A DNA stretch of 64,000 nt, from the NCBI GenBank assembly GCA_019694655.1, contig JAIBBN010000001.1, positions 433,501 to 497,500 of the forward strand, read 5' to 3'. Shown one piece after another: positions 46,852 through 56,324 of the stretch. The position numbers were made by a program, and so were the translations under genes. The stretch's first letter is position 1, and each line of letters opens with the position of its first letter. The DNA comes from Leptospirales bacterium. Its GTDB lineage: Bacteria; Spirochaetota; Leptospiria; Leptospirales; Leptonemataceae. Below the pieces are notes generated by a model. It searched no databases, was not told where the DNA came from, and worked only from the letters and a program-made list of their open reading frames with translations.

Positions 46852-49370
46852 GATGGATGACGCTCCTTTTCGCCGAAGGGTAGAACGATCAGCAGTCCGC
46901 TGAAGAAAAAGAGCAGCGAACCAAGCCAGATGAACTTGACCAACGGATTGATCCATACCTCCAGAGTCGCGGTAATCCGCCGCGGAAAGAGCAGGTCCTC
47001 GGCCAGCTCGTTCTTGCCCATCGGATGAAAAAAGAATACTTCGTAGGCGTGGTTCAAATCCGGATTTCTGCCGCTGGCTGGATCGAAGATAGCGCCCAGC
47101 TGGATGTACAGATCCTGGTTCCATGCCGAGCGAATGTCCGGCTTGCTTGTTGGCTGATGAAGGGCGCGTTCGCCTTCGCGGACCACATCGCCGCTGGCCG
47201 GATCAATCTGCGGATGAAACTGGCGTTCGGTGCTCATCCGTCCATCAACTACGATTCCGCTCAGAACCTTGATCAAGCGCGCGGCGCGCGAATGTTGGCG
47301 ATTGGCAAAGTCAAATGAACTTTCGCCTTCGCGCGGAACCTCCGGCAGTCGCGGTTCGCCTTGCTCGCGGACCAGATAGTGCGCCTGCTGGCCAATGGTA
47401 AAATCACGAGCGCTGCTGTGATCGGCATTGTCCTTCCAGACTGGATGCAGGAAGAGATCCCGCGCCTCAATCTCGTAAGCGTCCAGGTAGGCCTTGTCGC
47501 CGCTGTAGTAGCGCACCAATCCGCTGCCTTCTTCGTAGGGCATGCGCACATAGTGGAACTCGAATTTGTCGGTTTGCTTGAAACTACCGCCGGAGTAGCC
47601 CACGAACAAGAAGACAATCGCCAGATGTGCAAGGTATCCGCCGTAGCGCCGCTTGTTGCGCAGCGTGAGCAGGGCCAGCGCCCGAAAAGGATTCTCCTGG
47701 AAGCGCGCGATGCGCGATCGAGCCCCCTGCCAGAATTCCTGAGCCAGGCCCCAGAAGACAAATACAGCAATGCCCACAGTCAAAATAGAGAATATCTCGG
47801 CGACTACGCCTGGGCCCCAGCTGCTGGCATCGGCATTCTCACCGCGCGTAAAAAGCAGGCCATAGCTGGCGCCGAAGAGACTGGCCGCAACAATGCCGGC
47901 CAGCAGCGGCCAGCGCAAGGTTCGTTTCCAGACGGACCAGGCGTCCTTGCGCCAGGAAAGTAAAGGCGAAGCGCCCATCAAAAACAGCGTGAAAAGGCCC
48001 AGTGGAACCATCACCTTGTTGAACGCGCTCTGCTTCCATTCGACCTTGTTACAAACGAAGCCATGGTCAAAGCTGCAGTCGATGGGCAGCAGCGGCGAAA
48101 AGACGCCCACCAGCACGATCAAAGTGGCCAGCGACATCAAGAAGTTGTTCAGCAGCATGCTGCCTTCTTTGGATGTGATCGCCTCCATTGCCTGATCGGG
48201 GCGTAATTGTCGGCGCATGAAATACACATACCGCAGGTAGAAAAGAAAGCTAAGACCAATGTAGATGATCAGCGGCTTGCCAATGCTCGATTCGGCAAAG
48301 GTATGCGGTCCTTGAAGGATTCCGCTGCGCGTAATCCACGTTCCCAGCAGACACATGTGGTAAGTCAGCGTTAGAAGAACGATGTTCCAGAAACGAAGCA
48401 TGCCGCGACGATCCTGGACCAGCAACGAATGCAAGAAGGCAGTGGCTAAGAGCCAGGGCATCAGGCTGGCGTTTTCTACCGGGTCCCAGGCCCAGTATCC
48501 GCCCCAGCCCAATTCTTCGTAAGCCCACTTGCTGCCCAGCAGGATGCCTGTGCCCAGAAAGAACCAGGAGAAAATCGTCCAGCGACGAACCGCTGGCGTC
48601 CAGTCCTGCTTCAGGCTGCGCGAAAGCAGAGCGCCCATGGTCAGCGCAAAGGGAATAGCAAAGCTTACGTATCCGACATAAAGAATCGGCGGATGAATGA
48701 TCATCGCCCAGTGCAGCAGCAGGGGATTGAGACCGCGGCCGGCTGCCATCGCGCCGCCGTAGCTGCGAAAGGGCTGGGCATCATCAAAATAGACTGAAAG
48801 AATCGCAAAGATCAGCTGTAACAGGCCCAGGGACAGTAGCAGCGGAGGCGAGCTTCGATCGTTGTGGCGCCACTGATAAACGGCGACCGCGCTGAAAAAC
48901 GCCAGCAGCATATTCCAGAAGAGCAGACTTCCGGAAGAGCCAGCCCACGCCGCAGTCAGTCTGAAAAAAAGCGGCAGATCGCTGGCGCTGTGCGTGACCA
49001 CATAGTGGTTGCTCAGGTCGACAGCGACCATCATCGTCATCAAGGTGAAGAAGGCAAGAGCCAGCAGCGCTGCGTAGGAGTAGAAGCACTGCCGCGCCAG
49101 AGCAAGGGCGCGCAGCTGGTAGTTCAATCCAATGCCCTGCAGCACGCCGCGCTGCAAGCCGCCCAGCAGTTTGAGCGCCAGGCGCGCAAAGCGCGCCGCC
49201 AAACGCCGCCGGCCGCGGACGCCTTGCACGGCATCGATCCACTCCAGTACAATCGATCGCGTCAGGTTGCGCGCCGTCTTCAAGTTGAGCGAGAGCGAGG
49301 AAAGGAACAGACCCAGCAAGCAAACTGCAGCCGCGGCAACCAGGACGATCGCGCCAAAACTATTCATCAT
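46848..49370 (-). CDS. ccmF: Cytochrome c haem lyase subunit CcmF
   Basis: 840 residues, longer than typical CcmF (about 650). The WWD haem-handling motif reads WGGYWAWDPVENASLMPWL; LLFWNML and many membrane segments surround it. CcmF attaches haem to apocytochrome c at the outer face of the cytoplasmic membrane. A large exposed region (about 600-800) contains charged blocks and lies before the last membrane segment. It starts 18 bases after ccmE and overlaps ccmH by four bases. Confidence 0.93.
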   Translation of the reverse strand: MMNSFGAIVLVAAAAVCLLGLFLSSLSLNLKTARNLTRSIVLEWIDAVQGVRGRRRLAARFARLALKLLGGLQRGVLQGIGLNYQLRALALARQCFYSYAALLALAFFTLMTMMVAVDLSNHYVVTHSASDLPLFFRLTAAWAGSSGSLLFWNMLLAFFSAVAVYQWRHNDRSSPPLLLSLGLLQLIFAILSVYFDDAQPFRSYGGAMAAGRGLNPLLLHWAMIIHPPILYVGYVSFAIPFALTMGALLSRSLKQDWTPAVRRWTIFSWFFLGTGILLGSKWAYEELGWGGYWAWDPVENASLMPWLLATAFLHSLLVQDRRGMLRFWNIVLLTLTYHMCLLGTWITRSGILQGPHTFAESSIGKPLIIYIGLSFLFYLRYVYFMRRQLRPDQAMEAITSKEGSMLLNNFLMSLATLIVLVGVFSPLLPIDCSFDHGFVCNKVEWKQSAFNKVMVPLGLFTLFLMGASPLLSWRKDAWSVWKRTLRWPLLAGIVAASLFGASYGLLFTRGENADASSWGPGVVAEIFSILTVGIAVFVFWGLAQEFWQGARSRIARFQENPFRALALLTLRNKRRYGGYLAHLAIVFLFVGYSGGSFKQTDKFEFHYVRMPYEEGSGLVRYYSGDKAYLDAYEIEARDLFLHPVWKDNADHSSARDFTIGQQAHYLVREQGEPRLPEVPREGESSFDFANRQHSRAARLIKVLSGIVVDGRMSTERQFHPQIDPASGDVVREGERALHQPTSKPDIRSAWNQDLYIQLGAIFDPASGRNPDLNHAYEVFFFHPMGKNELAEDLLFPRRITATLEVWINPLVKFIWLGSLLFFFSGLLIVLPFGEKERHPS

Positions 49371-49388
49371 GCGCTGCGCCGGCCTCGC

Positions 49389-49913
49389 TCAATAGCTTTG
49401 AGCCGGGACGCTGGCGGCGTCGTAGCCGGTTTGCTGCAACCGTTCGGCGTGCTCTGCTGAATATTTTGAGGCGCACTTTGCTTCCACCTTGTGCGAGACC
49501 AGGCGGCCCTGCTCATCAAGCATCCCATCGACGCGCACCGCCGCCCCGTCATTGAAGGTATCCGGCAGCTGTGTGTTGCCGTCGTAGCGCACCGGAATAT
49601 CGCTGCCGTTCAGCGTAACGACGAAATCGGCGCGGTCGCCCTGGCGCAGAATGCTGCCGCCTTTCACAAAGCCCCGAACGCGAAGCTCCCGCTGCTGGTA
49701 GCTCGATGCATGGGCGACTACTTCACTTGCATCGACTACGACAACCGCATCCGGTCGGGCGCCGCCGACCGTCAGGGCGAGGGCCAGCAGGGCCCCGGCG
49801 ATCACCAGGAAAACTACGATAAAGCGGGCCTTCACCGGGCCAGCCTGTCCACCGCCCCGGCGACAACAACCTTTTTGTTCATCGCTTCGCTTGACGCTTT
49901 CGCGGCTGAACAT
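49389..49913 (-). CDS. ccmE: Cytochrome c maturation haem chaperone CcmE, CxxxY type
   Basis: 174 residues from the ATG at 49913; another ATG at 49958 would overlap the start of the divergent regulator. A membrane anchor (ARFIVVFLVIAGALLALALTV) is followed by the OB-fold (LRVRGFVKGGSI, FVVTLNGSDIPVRYDG, VRVDGMLDEQGRLVSHKVEAKC). The covalent haem site is KCASKYSAEH: Cys-x3-Tyr in place of the E. coli His-x3-Tyr. Such CxxxY CcmE proteins are known from some archaea and Desulfovibrio. It heads the ccmE-ccmF-ccmH chain. Confidence 0.9.
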   Translation of the reverse strand: MFSRESVKRSDEQKGCCRRGGGQAGPVKARFIVVFLVIAGALLALALTVGGARPDAVVVVDASEVVAHASSYQQRELRVRGFVKGGSILRQGDRADFVVTLNGSDIPVRYDGNTQLPDTFNDGAAVRVDGMLDEQGRLVSHKVEAKCASKYSAEHAERLQQTGYDAASVPAQSY

Positions 49914-49956
49914 CGAAACAGGAAGGACCGCAAGCGGCGCCTGGGAGGTTTCGGTC

Positions 49957-50175
49957 ATGCGCTTTGATGGAACTGCAGTCAAACGGCTGCGCGAGGAGAA
50001 GAACTGGACGCAACTGGAAGTGGCCCGGCGCCTCGCTGCCACCGGAAAGTTCCGCGGCCATACCCGGCAGCGAATCCACCAGATTGAATCGGGCAATCAT
50101 GCCTCGGCGCGTACGATCTGTGCGTTGTGCGAGGTGTTTGAAGTCAGCCCCAACCTGTTCTTTGTAGAGAATTGA
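49957..50175 (+). CDS. XRE-family helix-turn-helix regulator
   Basis: 72 residues. The HTH_3 fold is at about 8-65: VKRLREEKNWTQLEVARRL, then RQRIHQIESGNHASARTICALCEVFEV. A GGGAGG eight bases before the ATG is a strong ribosome binding site. It diverges from ccmE almost back to back, which makes it a candidate regulator of the ccm operon or of itself. No ligand domain is present. The LysM gene follows 70 bases downstream. Confidence 0.88.
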   Translation: MRFDGTAVKRLREEKNWTQLEVARRLAATGKFRGHTRQRIHQIESGNHASARTICALCEVFEVSPNLFFVEN

Positions 50176-50245
50176 GTCCGCTCTGGCTGGCTTCAGAGCA
50201 AATTAGTGATTGCCGCCGGCGCCTGATTTTCAAGAAATCGAAATC

Positions 50246-50752
50246 ATGGCCAAGAAAAAGGCAAAATCACAAGCTCGACCCGTCGCAAAGAAGGCCGCCA
50301 GGAAGAGCAGCTCTCGCACCCGCGCTGCAAGCGCTCCCCTCGTTGAGGAAAGCTCCCAGTTTCAACCGCCGCCAGCGCCCGCCGCGCCGCCGGTCAAGAA
50401 TCTCACTCCGCGCATCGCCATCATTGCCGGCATTGTATTGCTGCTGATTCTGGTGCTGTATTTCAACAATCGAAACAAGAATGCGCCGCCGGAAGGTTCG
50501 GATGCAGCGCTGAGCGAAACTGCGCCGGCGCCGGCCGAAAGCACGCCGCCAGCGCCGACGCCCGCCCCGGCCGCCGAAGATTCGCGAGTCCCTGCTGCAG
50601 ATCGCAGCTATACTGTCAAAGCTGGCGACACAGGTCTGAGAATTCAGCGCAACACCGGCGTTCCCTGGACGCGTATCGCCGAACTGAATCACCTCGATCC
50701 ATCGGGAAGAGGACTCAAGCCAGGTCAGACGCTAAAGCTGCCGCCGCGTTAA
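50246..50752 (+). CDS. Membrane-anchored LysM protein
   Basis: 168 residues from the ATG at 50246. A basic, disordered Lys/Ala/Ser-rich start (1-55) precedes one membrane segment (IAIIAGIVLLLILVLYF), then a Pro/Ala-rich linker, and a LysM domain at the end (YTVKAGDTGLRIQRNTGVPWTRIAELNHL). LysM binds N-acetylglucosamine in peptidoglycan, so this is probably an inner-membrane protein that touches the cell wall. A terminator follows the stop. Confidence 0.88.
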   Translation: MAKKKAKSQARPVAKKAARKSSSRTRAASAPLVEESSQFQPPPAPAAPPVKNLTPRIAIIAGIVLLLILVLYFNNRNKNAPPEGSDAALSETAPAPAESTPPAPTPAPAAEDSRVPAADRSYTVKAGDTGLRIQRNTGVPWTRIAELNHLDPSGRGLKPGQTLKLPPR

Positions 50753-50801
50753 TTGCAGTCTGCCCGAATGATAGCGGCCATAGAGGCAGCGCCGCTTGCT
50801 G

Positions 50802-50829
50802 ACGCCGACCATCAATGGTCGGCGTTTTT
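50802..50829. terminator. Bidirectional-looking rho-independent terminator
   Basis: ACGCCGACC and GGTCGGCGT form a stem around a short loop, followed by TTTTT on the plus strand. It is placed to end the LysM gene and overlaps the last codons of the convergent O-antigen-ligase-like gene (stop at 50812). Confidence 0.85.
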
Positions 50830-52437
50830 GTTCTGCCGCGCTGTCTCTGAAAAATCAAGCAGCATCCACAATAGGAGTAAGGCTGAAACTTCGGCGAAAA
50901 CCAGGTGATAGCCAAAAAGAAAGGCCGGCGCGGCGGCCAGTGGCGCAAGGCAGATGGCGCGACGTATTCTTTGTAGATCGCTCTGGCCGCGCTCTTGCCA
51001 GACCTGCCGCACCGCCTGGCAGTAAAGCCAGAGACAGAAGAGGAAGACAAGCATAGCCGCAGCGCCTCCCTCCAGCAACAGGCCCGGAATCAGGCCTGGA
51101 GGATTTTCCGGTGCAAAGGATGGATCGCCGGCGCGCAAACGCATCAGACCGACGACAAAGCTCCCCTGGCCGCCTCCGGTAAGCGGCGCCTCGCGAATCA
51201 AGATCGCACTCGCCTCAAACAATTTTGCACGAACCGGATCCAGGATTGCAACAGCGGCCGCAATACCGCCGTGCTGCAGCTCGTCCAGAACGGCTGGCGC
51301 CGTTTGTAACATTCGTTGCCCCGCTGCACTGCGGCTGATTGCGAGAAGAGGCAAGAGCAGGGCAAGAATCATTGCGCCTGCGATGGCAGCGCGGCGCATT
51401 GTCGAGGATTGCCGGCCGATCAGAGTCGATTGCAACTGGGGGTAGAGCGCCGGCAAAATCAAGAGTGCGGCAATGCTTTGCAGCAGGATACCGCGTCCTT
51501 GATAAGGAAATATGACCAGCAGCAACAGGCCGTAGAGCGTGCTATGCAGCAAGGGCGGCCAGAGCAATTCATGCCCGCTCTGAGACTGCGCCAGCTTCCT
51601 GTGCAGCCAGCGAACCGGATACCAGCAGGCCAGCATGGCCAGCAGCGGAAAGAGCACCGTAGAAGCGCCCGTATCCGAAAAGAGCGCCGGCCGCCGGCCT
51701 GTGGAAAGACCCTGATCGCTGATTCCGCTGCTGAGCGCCGGAAACAGACCTTGCAGCAAGAAGACGGCAAGGCTCGCCGCAAATCCAAGGCTCAAGCCGC
51801 GCGCCAGGCTACAAAACGCGCCAGACAGATCGAAGGCGCGTCTGCCAGGCAGTCGCTCGCTAAGAACCCAGAGTGCAGGTCCAAGCAGGCTCCAGCCGCT
51901 TTGCAGCGCAAGATGCAGGCCGTAGTTAGCGCTCATGCCTGGCGCCAGCTCGCGATCCTGCCAGCGCCAGTGGCCATCGGTCTGCATATAATAGAGAATA
52001 ACATTGCGGGCAAGCAGCAGCGAAAGGCCAAGGACAATGCCGCCGGGCATCAAATCCAGCGCAAGCTGCCGCCAGCGGCTCGTTGGCCGTGAAGCAGGCG
52101 ACCCTGGCAATGGGCGCGATTTGATCTCCAGCCACAAGCTCTGGATCAGAAGTCCGACGCTCAGGCCCAGAAAGATGGGAAAGAGCACGTTGTGCGCCGG
52201 CCTCTGTAGAATGAGCGCCGGCAAGCGTGGTGCGGCGACAATGGCAAAGCCGACCGCTGCAGCGCGCCACTGCGGGCCAAAGCCAGCCAGCAGAACGGCC
52301 GCTGCAAACTCCAGCATGAGCGCGTTTCGAAAAGGCCCCGAGTTGTAGTGTGCCGTCTGGAGATAGAGCCAGAGCCACGGCGCCGCCAGCGATAGCAGGA
52401 CGGTCACAATTGCAATGGCCAGCCACGAACGGCGCAT
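50812..52437 (-). CDS. O-antigen ligase / polymerase-like membrane protein
   Basis: 541 residues from the ATG at 52437, with at least ten hydrophobic segments. A large periplasmic loop (about 400-465) holds the family block IREAPLTGGGQGSF. Enzymes of the Wzy/WaaL superfamily join or extend glycans on lipid A or carry out related transfer. No other polysaccharide genes adjoin. It follows the ECF sigma gene after about 70 bases in the same direction. Confidence 0.75.
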   Translation of the reverse strand: MRRSWLAIAIVTVLLSLAAPWLWLYLQTAHYNSGPFRNALMLEFAAAVLLAGFGPQWRAAAVGFAIVAAPRLPALILQRPAHNVLFPIFLGLSVGLLIQSLWLEIKSRPLPGSPASRPTSRWRQLALDLMPGGIVLGLSLLLARNVILYYMQTDGHWRWQDRELAPGMSANYGLHLALQSGWSLLGPALWVLSERLPGRRAFDLSGAFCSLARGLSLGFAASLAVFLLQGLFPALSSGISDQGLSTGRRPALFSDTGASTVLFPLLAMLACWYPVRWLHRKLAQSQSGHELLWPPLLHSTLYGLLLLVIFPYQGRGILLQSIAALLILPALYPQLQSTLIGRQSSTMRRAAIAGAMILALLLPLLAISRSAAGQRMLQTAPAVLDELQHGGIAAAVAILDPVRAKLFEASAILIREAPLTGGGQGSFVVGLMRLRAGDPSFAPENPPGLIPGLLLEGGAAAMLVFLFCLWLYCQAVRQVWQERGQSDLQRIRRAICLAPLAAAPAFLFGYHLVFAEVSALLLLWMLLDFSETARQNKNADH

Positions 52438-52510
52438 GCACTCAAGAGCGCCGCTGGCAGAAGAGGGCAATCGTTTTCGCTGCTGGCCTGAGCGGCCTGG
52501 AAAGGGGCGC

Positions 52511-53359
52511 TCACGGCGACAGATCGCGACGCGGTCGAGCGCCACGCAACAGACGCTGGATGCCGCGCTCCAGACTTTGCGGCGCCCGATCATAAGGACC
52601 CTGCTGGTAGAGTTCGCGAAGACTCAAGCTCAGCTGTTGCTGGCGCTGAAAGCGCCGCTGAATTTCTTCCAGCTTGCCCTCGGATTGCAACTGGCGGCCA
52701 AGCTTCTGGTACGGAGCAAGCATACCCGACTGCTGGCAAAAGGCGACTCGCCTCTCGCAGCGGCAGGGATTGGCGCTTCGAACCAATCCGCAATGCGATT
52801 CCACAAAGCCCTGCATACGCCGGCGTGCGCGGCTGAGTCGCTGGCGAAAGGCAGCCGGCGATATTTCCAGGACCAGAGCGCCATCCTCTCCGCTCATACC
52901 CACCACGACTCCCAGCAGGAAGGCAGCGCGATACTCTGGCGGCAGGACCTGCAACATGGAGTAGCTGCAGGCGGCGCGCACCTGCAGCGCGGCGTCATTG
53001 CTCGCCGCTGGCGCTTCTTTCCCGGAGAAGTCCTCCGGTCGATGGGCTGCCGCCAGCATGGCGAAGCGGCGCATCTCGCGCCGCCGGGTCCGCTTTAGAT
53101 TCAATAAGTAGTTGAGCGCTATGCGGTAGGCCCAGGTGCTCAATTTGCTTTCGCCGCGAAAGGTAGATAGATGCGTTAGAATGCGCAGCAATATCTCTTG
53201 CGTTGCATCTTCGGCATCTTCTGGACTCCAAAGAAATCTCAGCGCCAGGGCAAAGATCCGATCCTGGAGGAGCGACATCAGTCGCTCGATGCTGCCGGCC
53301 TCGCCGGCGATGGCGCGCCCGATCAGGGCGCGCTCTTCTGCTTCGACCTCAGCCGACAT
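52511..53359 (-). CDS. ECF-type RNA polymerase sigma factor with Cys-containing C-terminal extension
   Basis: 282 residues from the ATG at 53359. Region 2 has SPEDAEDATQEILLRILTHL and STWAYRIALNYLLN; region 4 has LPPEYRAAFLLGVVVGMSGEDGALVLEISPAAFRQRLSRARRRM. About 90 residues follow, with HCGLVRSANPCRCERRVAF, which matches an extended subgroup I recall from actinobacteria (CGLV-x(n)-PCRC-x-R). No anti-sigma gene is adjacent. It is downstream of a DUF1304 gene. Confidence 0.88.
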   Translation of the reverse strand: MSAEVEAEERALIGRAIAGEAGSIERLMSLLQDRIFALALRFLWSPEDAEDATQEILLRILTHLSTFRGESKLSTWAYRIALNYLLNLKRTRRREMRRFAMLAAAHRPEDFSGKEAPAASNDAALQVRAACSYSMLQVLPPEYRAAFLLGVVVGMSGEDGALVLEISPAAFRQRLSRARRRMQGFVESHCGLVRSANPCRCERRVAFCQQSGMLAPYQKLGRQLQSEGKLEEIQRRFQRQQQLSLSLRELYQQGPYDRAPQSLERGIQRLLRGARPRRDLSP

Positions 53360-53390
53360 GCTTTGCCAGGCCTCGATCTCGGACCGCCGA

Positions 53391-53774
53391 TCAGCTGGCC
53401 TGTGGTTTCCAGGCAAAAGCAGCTACCGCAAAGCCGATGGCTGCCGGCAGGGCCTGCGTGAACAGAATGCTGAATTTGGCCGTGGCCGCCCCAAAAATTC
53501 CGGCAACGACCACACAGCCCAGAAAGAAGAGCAGGACCTGGCGACTTAGATCGGCGCGGCGAATGAGATAAGCGGCCCAGAAGAGACCGGCCGCCAGAAA
53601 GCCATTGTAGAGGCCCTGGTTCATGGCCAGCACCGCTGAACTGGCAGCCTGTTCCGGGCTTGTTCCAAAGATCTTCAGACCGATCGGCTCTTGCCAGAGA
53701 AACATCTCCAGAATCAAGAATAGAATGTGTTCCACGGCCACAATGGTCGCGATTACTTTGCTCAACGTGCCCAC
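53391..53774 (-). CDS. DUF1304 membrane protein
   Basis: 127 residues with four membrane segments; AVEHILFLILEMFLW and NQGLYNGFLAAGLFWA are DUF1304 blocks. Function unknown in the family. It precedes the ECF sigma gene by 31 bases in the same direction. Confidence 0.88.
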   Translation of the reverse strand: MGTLSKVIATIVAVEHILFLILEMFLWQEPIGLKIFGTSPEQAASSAVLAMNQGLYNGFLAAGLFWAAYLIRRADLSRQVLLFFLGCVVVAGIFGAATAKFSILFTQALPAAIGFAVAAFAWKPQAS

Positions 53775-53911
53775 AGGCGCCTCCTCGACGGTTCAACCGT
53801 TTTTGACTTTTGGACACCGTCGGTCATCCATTTGTGACCGTCCGGCGCCGAAAACTATGTCAGGATTTTGCAGGCCGAAGAAAAAAGGGCCTTCCAATCG
53901 TCCCAGAAGCT

Positions 53912-54232
53912 ATGAGCGTAAGCGAAAGACAGATGCGCCTGATCCAGGCGGCGGCCCGCATCCTGGTGGATGAACTCGGCATGATCAGCGAGGATGCGCT
54001 GCGCACTATTGGCGTTGCCCTCAACGCCGAACTGGCCGCACATCAGACCAGCATCGAACAGCTGAATATCCAGCAGCGTTCAGTGCGCGCCGCTTTCATC
54101 CGTCATGTGGTCCACCGTGTGGAACGTGATATCAGAGAGCGTCACGAGTATCCCGCCGCGCACATGAAAAAGGCAATCGAGGGCTTCATGGCCGCCCTGG
54201 TGCACTCCTGGGAGCAGGAAAGCGGGGCCTGA
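53912..54232 (+). CDS. Small helical protein of unknown function
   Basis: 106 residues from the ATG at 53912 (MSVSERQMRLIQAAARIL). It is all helix by composition, with no membrane segment or cysteine. It stands alone between a divergent DUF1304 gene and convergent acs. The upstream frame is open but does not look coding. No family recognised. Confidence 0.6.
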   Translation: MSVSERQMRLIQAAARILVDELGMISEDALRTIGVALNAELAAHQTSIEQLNIQQRSVRAAFIRHVVHRVERDIRERHEYPAAHMKKAIEGFMAALVHSWEQESGA

Positions 54233-54255
54233 GTCCTGGCCTTTCGCTCGAACCG

Positions 54256-56220
54256 CTAGCTGTGGTACTTCTTCTTGTCCTCGATCAGCTTCTCTACGAC
54301 TGAAGGGTCAGCCAGGGTTGTGATATCGCCCAGCGAAGAGAACTCGCCCTCGGCAATTTTTCGCAGGATGCGGCGCATGATTTTTCCGGAGCGCGTCTTG
54401 GGCAGCCCCGGCGCCCAGTGAATTACATCCGGGCGAGCGATCTTGCCGATTTTCTCGGACACCACCTCCAGCAGATCCTTCTTCAGCGCGTCGTTGGACT
54501 GGACGCCGTTCTTCAAGGTGACGTAGGCATATATGCCCTGGCCCTTGATATCATGAGGGAACGCGACCACCGCGGCCTCGGCCACCGAGCTGTGTTCCAC
54601 CAGAGCGCTTTCCACCTCGGCGCTGCCAATGCGGTGGCCGGAAACATTGAGCACGTCGTCGACGCGCCCTGTAATCCACCAGTAGCCATCGGCATCGCGC
54701 CGGGCGCCGTCGCCAGTGAAGTAGCGACCCGGAAACTGAGCAAAGTAGGTATTGAAAAACCGATCGGGATCGCCGTAGACCCCGCGCATCATGGACGGCC
54801 ACGGAAAATCGATGCAGAGATTGCCGCTTTGTTCGCCGTCGGCAGGGAGCGGTTGGCCTTCGTTGTCTACCAGCACTGGCCGAATTCCAAAAAAAGGCAG
54901 GGTTGCTGAACCGGGCTTCTGGGCAATGGCCCCGGGCAGCGGCGCAATCAAGATCGATCCGGTTTCGGTCTGCCACCAGGTGTCCGTCACCGGACAGCGG
55001 CCCTTGCCAATGTTCTGGTAGTACCACTCCCAGGCTTCGGGATTGATCGGTTCGCCCACGCTGCCCAGCAGTCGCAGCGATTGCAGCGATCGCCGCTGCA
55101 CCGGTCCCAGTCCCTCTTTCATCAAGGAACGGATGGCGGTGGGCGCAGTGTAAAAGACATTTACTTGATACTTATCAACTACATCCCAGAAGCGCCCGGC
55201 GTCCGGATAAGTCGGCACGCCTTCAAACATGATCGAGGTCGCGCCATTGGACAGCGGTCCGTAGAGTATGTAGCTGTGCCCGGTGACCCAGCCAATGTCC
55301 GCTGTGCACCAGTAAGTATCCTCCGGCTTGTGATCAAACACATAGTAGTGCGTAAGGCTGGCTCCAAGCAAGTAGCCGCCCGTCGTATGCAAGACGCCCT
55401 TCGGTTTTCCGGTGCTTCCTGAGGTGTAGAGTATGAACAGCGGATCCTCGGCATCCATGGCTTCGGCCGGACAGTCCGCGCTGAGATCCGGATTGCGCAA
55501 GGCCAGATGCCACCAGTGGTCGCGGCCTTCGCGCCATTCTGTATAGTGTTCCTCCGGAGCGCGACGCACCACCAGCAGACAATCAACGCGAAAGCTGGAG
55601 CGCGCCAGGGCCTGATCGACATTGCGCTTCATTTCGATGATCTTGCCGCCGCGGTAACCGGCATTGGCGGTCACGATCAACTTTGGCTGGCAATCCTCGA
55701 TGCGGCCAATCAGCGAGTCAGGGGAGAAGCCGCCAAAAACCACGCTGTGTACGGCGCCAATGCGCGCACAGGCCAGCACGCTGATGGCCAGCTCCGGAAT
55801 CATGGGCATGTAGATCAAGACTCGATCGCCCTTCTGTACTCCGTACTGCTTGAGGAGGTTGGCCGCGCGACAGACCTCGCGATGCAACTCCTGGTAGGTT
55901 AAAGTCCGCGATTCTTCGGGATTGTCGCCTTCCCAGATCAACGCCGCTTTGTTTTTCAACGGTCCGGAGAGGTGTCGATCCAGGCAATTGTAGGCGGCAT
56001 TGAGCTTGCCGCCTTCGAACCAGCGCGCCTGGGCCCGGGCAAAATCATGCGCCAGCACTCGGTCCCATTTCTTGAACCATGTCAGTCGCTCCGCTTCGCG
56101 CGACCAGAATTCTTCCGGATCCCGAATCGATTCTGCGTACATCTGCTGGTATTTTTCCAGACTGATGTTTGCCTGAGCGGCAAATTCGGCTGCGGGCGGG
56201 TACAGGCGGCTTTCGAACAT
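54256..56220 (-). CDS. acsA: Acetyl-CoA synthetase
   Basis: 654 residues. It makes acetyl-CoA from acetate, ATP and CoA through acetyl-AMP. The AMP-binding P-loop is [26 protein letters not shown] and [22 protein letters not shown] are the later core blocks; the lysine subject to acetylation control is K613 in KTRSGKI. The N-terminus [22 protein letters not shown] is typical. Stands alone. Confidence 0.97.
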   Translation of the reverse strand: MFESRLYPPAAEFAAQANISLEKYQQMYAESIRDPEEFWSREAERLTWFKKWDRVLAHDFARAQARWFEGGKLNAAYNCLDRHLSGPLKNKAALIWEGDNPEESRTLTYQELHREVCRAANLLKQYGVQKGDRVLIYMPMIPELAISVLACARIGAVHSVVFGGFSPDSLIGRIEDCQPKLIVTANAGYRGGKIIEMKRNVDQALARSSFRVDCLLVVRRAPEEHYTEWREGRDHWWHLALRNPDLSADCPAEAMDAEDPLFILYTSGSTGKPKGVLHTTGGYLLGASLTHYYVFDHKPEDTYWCTADIGWVTGHSYILYGPLSNGATSIMFEGVPTYPDAGRFWDVVDKYQVNVFYTAPTAIRSLMKEGLGPVQRRSLQSLRLLGSVGEPINPEAWEWYYQNIGKGRCPVTDTWWQTETGSILIAPLPGAIAQKPGSATLPFFGIRPVLVDNEGQPLPADGEQSGNLCIDFPWPSMMRGVYGDPDRFFNTYFAQFPGRYFTGDGARRDADGYWWITGRVDDVLNVSGHRIGSAEVESALVEHSSVAEAAVVAFPHDIKGQGIYAYVTLKNGVQSNDALKKDLLEVVSEKIGKIARPDVIHWAPGLPKTRSGKIMRRILRKIAEGEFSSLGDITTLADPSVVEKLIEDKKKYHS

Positions 56221-56324
56221 GCCAATTGCCTGCGGCCATCGTCAGCGAAGGCAAGTCAAAAAACCATTGACTGCGGCTGGAAAAAGTTTGCTGCCGGCGC
56301 GCAAGAACCGTCAAACTCTACAGG

